Shown here: positions 1-5,605 of the stretch, in pieces
How the letters are laid out: each line of letters begins with the position of its first letter
Position numbering within the stretch: the stretch's first letter is position 1
Assembly: GCA_903867585.1 (NCBI GenBank)
Contig: CAIPRZ010000092.1
Span: 1-6,147 of the forward strand
Reading direction: 5' to 3'
Source of the DNA: an uncultured Chlamydiae bacterium
Lineage (GTDB): Bacteria; Chlamydiota; Chlamydiia; Chlamydiales; Rhabdochlamydiaceae
Length of the DNA stretch: 6,147 nucleotides
Position numbers and translations under genes: made by a program
Notes under the pieces: model-generated
Database searches by the model: none
What the model saw: only the letters and a program-made list of their open reading frames with translations
What the model was told of the DNA's origin: nothing

Positions 1-112
1 ACTGCATGCAATACTAGAGCGAGATTTGCAGAAAACAAAAGTAAAATCTGCAGTATAAGCGTGAATTTTGCGCTTGTATTGAAGATTTTAATATGGGATA
101 TGCTTGACTGCA
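1..112. other. Unassigned left flank, not recognisable as S9
   Basis: In an intact rpsI the N-terminal half of S9 would be encoded here. None of the three plus-strand frames gives an S9-like sequence, and standard stops interrupt two of them. Plus frame 3 (3-107) reads through one TAG and one TAA to a TGA at 105-107, which would suit a ciliate-code protein C-terminus. However, several minus-strand frames are equally open if TAA and TAG are read as glutamine, so no coding call is possible. The stretch contains a 12-pair hairpin at 51-81. It may be foreign DNA like the right end of the window, but that is inference. Confidence 0.4.
51..81. repeat. Imperfect inverted repeat, 12-pair stem with 7-base loop
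   Basis: Bases 51-62 (CAGTATAAGCGT) can pair with 70-81 (GCGCTTGTATTG) around the loop GAATTTT. Nine pairs are Watson-Crick and three are G-T/G-U (53-79, 56-76, 62-70). No T-run follows it, so it does not look like an intrinsic terminator. It lies in the unassigned flank and its function is unknown; it could be chance or a palindrome-associated rearrangement point. Confidence 0.4.
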
Positions 113-334
113 ATGGCTGCAATTTGCTTTATTTTGTTTAAAGTAGGGTTTGGTATTGAAGGTCAAGTGATTGCGGCCCGTTTAGGGATTTCAAGAGCTT
201 TAGTTCTTCAAAACGACCTAGTAAGACCTGATCTTAAAGAGATGGGTTATCTTACTCGCGATTCTCGTCGTAGAGAGCGTAAAAAATATGGTCATGCCGG
301 AGCGAGAAAACGCTTCCAATTCTCCAAACGTTAA
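104..334 (+). CDS. rpsI: 30S ribosomal protein S9, 5'-truncated
   Basis: From about residue 17 of this frame (base 152) the protein is clearly the C-terminal half of bacterial S9. It has the GIEGQ turn (normally GGGxxGQ), the RLGISRAL helix, [14 protein letters not shown], and the family's invariant end FQFSKR, whose C-terminal Arg reaches toward the P-site tRNA. About 60 residues of a normally ~130-residue protein are present. The frame opens with TTG at 104 and then ATG at 113, but the first ~12 residues are not S9-like, and the glycine turn reads KVGFG where relatives have three glycines in a row. The start is therefore not a real gene start. The N-terminal half is missing, either cut by a junction near 110-150 or lost by rearrangement. 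The RRRERKKYG stretch resembles chlamydial S9 as I remember it. The gene is convergent with the carboxypeptidase gene. Confidence 0.85.
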   Translation: MTAMAAICFILFKVGFGIEGQVIAARLGISRALVLQNDLVRPDLKEMGYLTRDSRRRERKKYGHAGARKRFQFSKR

Positions 335-355
335 AAGATCACCGTATCTTTTCTC

Positions 356-384
356 AAAAAAAGGCCGCTTTTGCGGTCTTTTTT
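356..384. terminator. Rho-independent terminator after rpsI, probably bidirectional
   Basis: The stem AGGCCGC (362-368) pairs with GCGGTCT (373-379), with one G-T pair and a TTTT loop. An A-run lies on the left (356-362) and a T-run on the right (379-384), so the hairpin has a U-tract when transcribed from either strand. It starts about 21 bases after the rpsI stop. It would also back up the minus-strand operon's own terminator. Confidence 0.85.
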
Positions 385-402
385 CATTTATAGACCATTC
401 CT

Positions 403-429
403 AAAAAGACCCCTAGTTTAAAGGAGTCT
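403..429 (-). terminator. Rho-independent terminator of the minus-strand lpt/PAP2/M32 operon
   Basis: Read on the minus strand, AGACTCCT (429-422) pairs with AGGGGTCT (414-407) around a 7-base loop, followed by five Ts (407-403). One pair is U-G on the minus strand. On the plus strand the same position is a C-A mismatch, which argues that the minus strand is the functional one. It sits about 28 bases beyond the stop codon of the M32 carboxypeptidase gene. Confidence 0.75.
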
Positions 430-456
430 TATTTCATGAAAATTAAAAAGATGTTT

Positions 457-1977
457 TTAGTCTAAGCCGTAAAGTACGCTGTATTTATCTTTAAGATAAC
501 TGATATAGGGTCCAATATTTAGACCTTCTTTTGTCATTATATGCATGATCTCAAGCGGTTTTAAGAGCCGGCCATGATCGTAGAGATGCTTTTGTAGGTA
601 GCTTTGAAGCGATGAAAGATTCCCTTTTTTTAGCTCTTCATTAAAATTGTGATGTTGTTTTGAAAAAGCTTCCATAATGGAGGCGGCGTAAATATTTCCA
701 AGAGCATAAGTTGGAAAATAGCCAATCGATCCCATCGACCAGTGAATATCCTGCAGACACCCCTGTGAGTCATGGGCTGGAATCACCCCTAAATAATTTT
801 CCATTTTTTCATTCCAGACCTTGGGTAGCTGGGCTACTTCCATAGAACCTTCAATCAGCGCTTTTTCTATTTCATAGCGTAGGATGATATGAAGACAATA
901 ACTGATCTCATCGGATTCTATCCGTATTAAATGGGGCTCGATCCGGTTCATATTTTCATATAACCCTTCTAGGGTGAGATCGGGTTTTTTTAAATGCTCT
1001 TTGAGAATAGGAAGCAGGTGCTCTAGATAGGCATGGGATTTACCGATCCGGGTTTCATAGAGTCTGGATTGACTCTCATCAAGGCCTAAGCTTGCAGATT
1101 GACCCTCAGGAAGACCAGGAGCTGCTTTAGAAAGACCATGAGCGTATAAGCCATGACCTCCTTCATGAAGGACTGATGAGATATTAGACATAAAATCATC
1201 AGGAATAATACGAGTAGTGAGTCTAATATCAGCAGGTCCAAGAGTAGAGCAAAAGGGGTGAGCCGTTGTATCAAGACGGGAAAAATCAGGTTTTAAGCCG
1301 ATGCCTTCTAAAAGATTGCGACCAAGTTCCATCTGATGATGAAAACTGGCGTTTTTATCGATCACTTTAAAATGTTTATTTTTGGCTTTGATTTTTTGAA
1401 GTAGTTCTACAAGCTCAAACTTGAGTTTTATAAAAAGCTCATCAAGAATGGCTGTAGTCATGCCCGGTTCATAAAGATCTAAAAGGGCGTCGTAAGGATG
1501 ATGCTTGAATCCTAAAAAAGCGGCTTTTTTTTGATTGGCCTGAACGATTTTTTTTAAGTAAGGAGAAAAGGACTTGAAATCAGAGTGCTCTTTGGCATTT
1601 TGCCAGGCAAAGGTAGATTCTGAGCAGAGTTTTGTGAAATTTTTTACAAATGTTACAGGCAACTTACTTTGCTGTTCAAAATCCTCTTTAAGGATTTTTA
1701 GATTAGCCACATCTTTAACTGCAAGGTCTTGGTGTACAATCTTACCTGTTGATAAATTGATCAAAGAGTTAAGAAGTTTTTTATAAGCAGGTGATGTTCT
1801 ATTTTTATGACAGATTTCGCTTAAATTAGAGGTGGTAAGAGATCTAAATAGAATCCCTTTTTCTGGCATATAAGTTTCTTGATCCCATTCACACAGTTGA
1901 AGGGCTGATTCAAAGGAACGTGTTTTTTCAAGATGATCAAAGAGTTTAGCATATAAGAGCTTAGGATTTGAGCTCAT
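457..1977 (-). CDS. M32 family metallocarboxypeptidase (carboxypeptidase Taq type)
   Basis: A zinc carboxypeptidase that removes C-terminal residues from peptides in the cytosol. The 506 residues match the family's usual ~500 and there is no signal peptide. The M32 landmarks appear in order: N-terminal WDQETYMP; HPF at 240-242; DIRLT at 250-254; the zinc site HEGGH at 271-275, with Glu272 as catalytic base; DESQSRLYE at 300-308, carrying the likely third zinc ligand Glu301; IRIESD at 351-356; GCLQDIHW at 406-413. One oddity is that the usual HESQ reads DESQ here (Asp300 for His). The ATG at 1975-1977 is preceded by AAGGA (1986-1982) four bases upstream. The gene lies 19 bases behind the PAP2 gene and is the last of the minus-strand unit, followed by a hairpin terminator. 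Its role next to LPS genes is not obvious; peptide recycling is the simplest view. Confidence 0.93.
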   Translation of the reverse strand: MSSNPKLLYAKLFDHLEKTRSFESALQLCEWDQETYMPEKGILFRSLTTSNLSEICHKNRTSPAYKKLLNSLINLSTGKIVHQDLAVKDVANLKILKEDFEQQSKLPVTFVKNFTKLCSESTFAWQNAKEHSDFKSFSPYLKKIVQANQKKAAFLGFKHHPYDALLDLYEPGMTTAILDELFIKLKFELVELLQKIKAKNKHFKVIDKNASFHHQMELGRNLLEGIGLKPDFSRLDTTAHPFCSTLGPADIRLTTRIIPDDFMSNISSVLHEGGHGLYAHGLSKAAPGLPEGQSASLGLDESQSRLYETRIGKSHAYLEHLLPILKEHLKKPDLTLEGLYENMNRIEPHLIRIESDEISYCLHIILRYEIEKALIEGSMEVAQLPKVWNEKMENYLGVIPAHDSQGCLQDIHWSMGSIGYFPTYALGNIYAASIMEAFSKQHHNFNEELKKGNLSSLQSYLQKHLYDHGRLLKPLEIMHIMTKEGLNIGPYISYLKDKYSVLYGLD

Positions 1978-1996
1978 GAGATCCTTAAGGTGAATT

Positions 1997-2725
1997 TTAT
2001 CTCATCATAAGGTTCCGAGCTTTTTTTTCGATAAAAACTCTTGAATAAACAAAAAGTGCTGTTTTTTCTAAAAACCCTCGATAATATAGAGCTGAGGCTA
2101 TAGATAAAGCAATCGGTAAGCTTCCGGCCACAATATCTGAAATATTATGGGCTCCTAAAACAAGCCTTGGAAGGATAATTAAAAAACAGTAACTAGCTAG
2201 GTACCAGGTTTGAGGCTTCTTTAAAAGAGGGGCTAAGAGTAAGTAAAATATTATAGCTGTTGTCGCATGATCGCCAGGGTAACTATCTGTAGAGTAAATT
2301 TTAGTACTAAAAACCTTAAATAGTTCATCGAGGTTAAAGTAAGGGGAGTACTTTAACGAGGGGGAGATAGACTCGATTTGAATTACATATCTAAATAGCT
2401 GCTTATTAATCACAAAAATCACAAAAAGCATCACGCTAATAATTAAAAGGGATTCAATAATTTTAAGAAGGGCTGGCTTGGCATTTTTTTGCTTAACGTA
2501 AGAAATAAAAAATGCTAAAAATACCGCATCAACCACCCAGTCATTGTATTTGTGATTGAGACAGGCAAAAAGAAATTGAAAAAGTTTGCCAAGACCTAAA
2601 AGAGAATTTAAACCTTTGAATCCATAATAGTTTATCGGATCCCAAAAAAGGGATTTAGGGATGTAAAAATAGGAAAAAAGAATTGTTGCTATGATTAAAA
2701 ATAGCCATTTTGTTTTATGCATCAT
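1997..2725 (-). CDS. Membrane phosphatase, PAP2 superfamily
   Basis: A 242-residue membrane protein with about six hydrophobic segments: near 6-23, 66-77, 87-107, 155-170, 172-190 and 199-214. Two of the three acid-phosphatase motifs are clear. SYPGDHA at 148-154 is motif 2 (usually PSGH), with His153 as acid/base. RLVLGAHNISD at 187-197 is motif 3, with Arg187, the nucleophile His193 and Asp197. Motif 1 (K-x6-RP) is not convincing; only K108...R112 is present. Family members dephosphorylate lipids such as undecaprenyl pyrophosphate, phosphatidate or lipid A. The start overlaps the lptG stop as ATGA, so translation is probably coupled. A second in-frame ATG follows immediately, and TAGGA lies 10 bases upstream of the first. 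Co-transcription with the LPS exporter genes suggests a substrate in lipid A or carrier-lipid metabolism, in the manner of LpxE/LpxT; this is inference, and no specific family name is justified. Confidence 0.85.
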   Translation of the reverse strand: MMHKTKWLFLIIATILFSYFYIPKSLFWDPINYYGFKGLNSLLGLGKLFQFLFACLNHKYNDWVVDAVFLAFFISYVKQKNAKPALLKIIESLLIISVMLFVIFVINKQLFRYVIQIESISPSLKYSPYFNLDELFKVFSTKIYSTDSYPGDHATTAIIFYLLLAPLLKKPQTWYLASYCFLIILPRLVLGAHNISDIVAGSLPIALSIASALYYRGFLEKTALFVYSRVFIEKKARNLMMR

Positions 2726-3795
2726 CGAAGCGAGGTCCTATAGCGTCTTATTAGAAAAGCAAAGCCTATAGAGGCTGGAATTACTAGAAGTATCCAAGGA
2801 GATACTATAGATCTTTGGGTTATTATCCCCAATCCATCAAAAATTGTTGAGATGCAAAAGAAAAATAGAAGATGCGATCCTACATAAAATAATACCGGTA
2901 TTTCTCGAGTGTAGCGAGAAAGAATAGGCGATTGCATCATAAGAAGCCAAAGGGGGGAAAGGGACATGATCGTTACAAGAATTATTTCAGAAAATATAGC
3001 ATCTTTAGAATAGATATAGTCTTTTATGGATAGACCTTTAAACATTTGGGTAAGATTTTGAGATTGGATAGGCAAGTTTCTATCGAAACGGGCTCCCTTA
3101 AGCCATTCTTTGGAAAGCATTAGCTCTTTAAAAGAATGTTTTTTTTGTAAAGTTCCCATCTGGTTTCGTGTTAATTCATCAACAAACCTAGCTTTAAAAC
3201 CATTCGGATTGTTTTCTAAATATTTAATTCTTAAGATCCTTTGTGGGGAAATTATCCAAAAAAGATCAAAGTACTCTTTTTTTATCGGATCGTAACTTTG
3301 ATAAATAAGTCGGGAGTCGTCTTTTAAAATAAGGGTGTTGATGGCTTCATCAGAGTTATGCGGCTTTTTTGCGATTCTTACATGGTCATTGCGATAACTT
3401 TCTATAAACAGTCGTGTTGGTGGGATAAGATAGTGTCTATTAAGGAATAAAAGAGTCGATAATCCAAGGCCTAAGGTCCAAAAGGGTAAAAGAATTCTTC
3501 GATAAGTAATACCAGCTGACAAAAGAGCGATGAGTTCTTTAGTTTTTAATAAATGCAAGACTTGTAAAAGGATCGACAGCGAAAAGCAGAGGGGTACTAA
3601 AATATGGGCCCTTTTACAAAATTCACAGCCGTAGAATTTTAGCATAAATAGGTAGTTAATCGAATGGGTATCTGAAAAGTCGGAGACTTTTGTAGAAAAA
3701 TCAATCAATGTGAAGGTAAAAACTACTAAGATTAAAAATAAAAAAAAGGATTTAAGCAAACGCTTAAAAAGATGGCGCTGGATTTTAGTAATCAT
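2722..3795 (-). CDS. lptG: LPS export ABC transporter permease, LptF/LptG family (second copy, LptG-like)
   Basis: One of the two inner-membrane permeases that, with the LptB ATPase and LptC, extract LPS from the inner membrane and pass it to the LptA bridge. Its 357 residues match the family's ~360. The layout is canonical: three N-terminal membrane segments (near 14-33, 65-83, 100-119), a periplasmic jellyroll-like region of about 145 residues, and three C-terminal segments (near 267-287, 299-320, 331-349). The cytoplasmic coupling stretch KELIALLSAGIT (86-97) after the second helix is a hallmark of the family. The ATG at 3793-3795 has a good AAGGA (3805-3801) five bases upstream. It overlaps the stop of the preceding permease gene and the start of the PAP2 gene, both as ATGA. 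Assignment to LptG rather than LptF rests on gene order and general resemblance and is tentative. Confidence 0.88.
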   Translation of the reverse strand: MITKIQRHLFKRLLKSFFLFLILVVFTFTLIDFSTKVSDFSDTHSINYLFMLKFYGCEFCKRAHILVPLCFSLSILLQVLHLLKTKELIALLSAGITYRRILLPFWTLGLGLSTLLFLNRHYLIPPTRLFIESYRNDHVRIAKKPHNSDEAINTLILKDDSRLIYQSYDPIKKEYFDLFWIISPQRILRIKYLENNPNGFKARFVDELTRNQMGTLQKKHSFKELMLSKEWLKGARFDRNLPIQSQNLTQMFKGLSIKDYIYSKDAIFSEIILVTIMSLSPLWLLMMQSPILSRYTREIPVLFYVGSHLLFFFCISTIFDGLGIITQRSIVSPWILLVIPASIGFAFLIRRYRTSLR

Positions 3796-4865
3796 TCGAT
3801 TCCTTTTTCAATACGCTTAAGCTTAAGAAAAGACATCAGAAATAAAAGCATATGAACACCTGCATAAATGGCAAGGGTTAGATAAGGTAAATTCCTTAAA
3901 GACTTGATAGAAATGATAGTTACAATAAATAGCGTTGCAAGGCTTATGGCTATAAATAGCGATTTATTGTTTGTTTTTCGTGAAATGCTTAATCCAAAGC
4001 AAAGTCCTAGTAGACCAAAGCTTAAAGGGGCCAGTGTGAGGTTAAGATGTTGAAATAGTTCGGTTTTAAAAAACGGCTTATCGTCTAGTTTTTTTATAAG
4101 CTGAAAAAAATCTAAGTATTCAACCCCTTTAACCGAATCATCTACATATAAAAGCGCATCAACTACATGGGTGTCGGTAGACATAAAAGCATCATTTTCA
4201 ATAAGCAAGTCATCTTGCAGATCTTTATTGGAAGATTTAACCGATGAAATAATAGCCAAGTTTTTCCCTTTCAAAAGCCCTTTTTTAACATAAAGGCGGT
4301 CAGCTATAAGTAGGCTTATCCTTTCATTTTTGGTATTTTTAAAAGCCATTAATAAATCATAAGCGCTGTCTTTAGAACTGTTTTTTCCTACATCGGTATA
4401 CATTTTTCGAATTTTAATAGGACAGGAGCTTTGAGTAATAAATAAAGGGTGCTCAATTGTTGTATCATAAACTAGAGCCTTAGATTTAACCTTACTTAAA
4501 GGAGCCAAGGTGGCTGCTGTAAAAAAATTGACAGCTCCAAGAAGGGTAAAGACTAATATAAGGGGGGTAAATATAGAGAAAATAGAAACTGAGCCGGATC
4601 TAATCGTGGTTAGATGTTTTTCTTGGCAGAGCCTTCGAGAGACAAGTAGAGCTGCGTTTAAAGTAGAAATGGGAATGGCTAAAGGGAGTACATAGGGAAT
4701 CAACAGCCCAATAAATTTTATAATTAAAATAAAATCTGTTCCAGAAGTAGCAAAGCCGGCGATGGCGTTAAAGCGGATGACAATCAGAAATATAATAATT
4801 CCTATAAGGCTGAACAGGAACTGTACAAAGAATTTTTTAATTAGATAAGTCCAGAGCTTTGGCAT
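3792..4865 (-). CDS. lptF: LPS export ABC transporter permease, LptF/LptG family (first copy, LptF-like)
   Basis: First gene of the minus-strand unit and partner of the downstream permease. Its 357 residues form two sets of three membrane segments (near 11-32, 46-75, 99-120 and 275-294, 302-322, 328-347) around a periplasmic domain at about 121-270, as in LptF/LptG. The PYVLPLAIPISTLNAALL helix (57-74), followed by RRLCQEKHLTTIRSGSVS (77-94), fits the family's conserved second helix and coupling loop. The usual acidic/Leu pattern of that loop is partly altered to EKHLTTIRSG. The gene ends in TGA within an ATGA overlap with the next permease, so equimolar translation of the two subunits is likely. 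No strong Shine-Dalgarno precedes the ATG. It is divergent from tilS across 53 bases. I recall this permease-permease/tilS arrangement from Chlamydia chromosomes. F versus G is tentative. Confidence 0.87.
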   Translation of the reverse strand: MPKLWTYLIKKFFVQFLFSLIGIIIFLIVIRFNAIAGFATSGTDFILIIKFIGLLIPYVLPLAIPISTLNAALLVSRRLCQEKHLTTIRSGSVSIFSIFTPLILVFTLLGAVNFFTAATLAPLSKVKSKALVYDTTIEHPLFITQSSCPIKIRKMYTDVGKNSSKDSAYDLLMAFKNTKNERISLLIADRLYVKKGLLKGKNLAIISSVKSSNKDLQDDLLIENDAFMSTDTHVVDALLYVDDSVKGVEYLDFFQLIKKLDDKPFFKTELFQHLNLTLAPLSFGLLGLCFGLSISRKTNNKSLFIAISLATLFIVTIISIKSLRNLPYLTLAIYAGVHMLLFLMSFLKLKRIEKGIE

Positions 4866-4918
4866 GCTAAACTTTTAAAACCAGTAATTTGGTTTCATGA
4901 TACACTATTGGCATAGTT
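4866..4918. promoter_or_regulatory. Divergent intergenic region between lptF and tilS
   Basis: This 53-base, AT-rich gap must hold or adjoin the promoters for lptF leftward and tilS rightward, since both genes start here. On the minus strand TATCAT (4902-4897) could be a -10 box for lptF, but its -35 would lie at or inside the tilS start. On the plus strand, candidate boxes such as TTTAAA (4874-4879) with a TGATAC-like -10 near 4898 are weak. No clear operator or Shine-Dalgarno is visible. Confidence 0.4.
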
Positions 4919-5605
4919 ATGAAAAACACTCTTCAGTTAAAGCTCTATCAATTCATTAAAAACCATAGCCTTGAGGAAAAAAGAATACTCATTGCTGTTT
5001 CCGCAGGTCTTGATTCCATGGCTCTTTTAAACCTGTTTATTGGGTTAAAAGAAAGGCTAAATCTTGATCTTCATGTCGTACATGTCCATCACGGTTGGAG
5101 AAAAGAGTCAGATGAAGAATTCCGTTTTTTGGAGGATTACTCCCGAAAAAATGGGATCGGTTTTTCCGGAACCTTGCTAAATCTTAATTCCGATTCAGCA
5201 GATTGTGAAAATAAAGCCCGAGAAGCTAGATACACTTTTTTTAGACAGGTTTATGAAACCCTTGAGGCTGATGGTCTATTTTTAGCTCATCATAAACAAG
5301 ATTTAGAAGAAACTGTTGTTAAAAGACTTTATGAGGGTGCTCATCTTATTAATTTGGGTTGCATGCAAAAGAGTTCAAAGCTTGGTCCTATGCAGCTATT
5401 TAGACCCCTTCTTGAGATCAATAAAAAAACCCTTATTAAGTATGTTGAAGAGGTAAAGATCCCTTATTTTGAAATAGTAGTTAACAGGTTTTTTATGGAG
5501 AAAATCCTAATGAAAAAATCCTGCTTTATCGAGAAAACCATTTTTATCCTTCTCAAGGATTGTTGGATAATATTTACGATTAGGAGGACAATTACATTTT
5601 TCTAA
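4919..5605 (+). CDS. tilS: tRNA(Ile)-lysidine synthase TilS, 3'-truncated
   Basis: TilS uses ATP and lysine to convert C34 of the CAU-anticodon isoleucine tRNA to lysidine, which switches reading to AUA. The N-type ATP pyrophosphatase domain is clear: ILIAVSAGLDSMAL (23-36) is the PP-loop, with the usual SGGxDS as SAGLDS. It is followed by HVHHGWR (55-61), ENKAREARYTFF (97-108), LAHHKQDLEET (122-132) and LFRPLLEI (160-167). Homology runs to IPYFE at residues 181-185 (base 5473), where relatives continue with Asp-x-(Ser/Thr)-Asn and then a C-terminal tRNA-binding region of well over 100 residues. The remaining 43 residues of the frame, to the TAA at 5603-5605, are not TilS. They are antisense to a eukaryotic-type gene on the other strand. 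The gene is cut at about 5473-5490. In Chlamydia I would expect tilS to be followed by ftsH. Confidence 0.88.
   Translation: MKNTLQLKLYQFIKNHSLEEKRILIAVSAGLDSMALLNLFIGLKERLNLDLHVVHVHHGWRKESDEEFRFLEDYSRKNGIGFSGTLLNLNSDSADCENKAREARYTFFRQVYETLEADGLFLAHHKQDLEETVVKRLYEGAHLINLGCMQKSSKLGPMQLFRPLLEINKKTLIKYVEEVKIPYFEIVVNRFFMEKILMKKSCFIEKTIFILLKDCWIIFTIRRTITFF
5473..5490. other. Bacterial / ciliate-type sequence junction
   Basis: TilS homology on the plus strand stops at base 5473. The minus-strand eukaryotic frame runs up to the same place, and composition changes: my hand count gives about 30% GC for 5581-6120, against roughly 37% in sampled tilS lines. Bases 5471-5488 could still be a degraded tilS stretch, because two one-base indels would restore Glu-Asp-Ser-Ser-Asn-Arg, so the exact point is uncertain by about 15 bases. 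Confidence 0.75.

Noticed and set aside
1086..1786. Small open frames on either strand inside the M32 gene, and similar ones inside the permease genes
   Set aside because: They overlap well-supported conserved genes, have no family resemblance and no ribosome binding site.
4889..4917. TTGGTT-17-CATAGT as a tilS promoter
   Set aside because: Transcription would start downstream of the ATG, so it cannot serve the annotated start.
5485..5580. Plus-strand open frame with a protein-like YRENHFYPSQ stretch, at first reminiscent of an OTU-type protease or transposase piece
   Set aside because: It has no start codon or family match and is exactly antisense to the ciliate-code frame, which explains the sequence far better.
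5474..5605. Last 43 residues of the tilS reading frame as a genuine TilS C-terminus
   Set aside because: The TilS Asp-x-(Ser/Thr)-Asn motif and C-terminal domain are absent in frame, and the bases belong to the opposite-strand gene.
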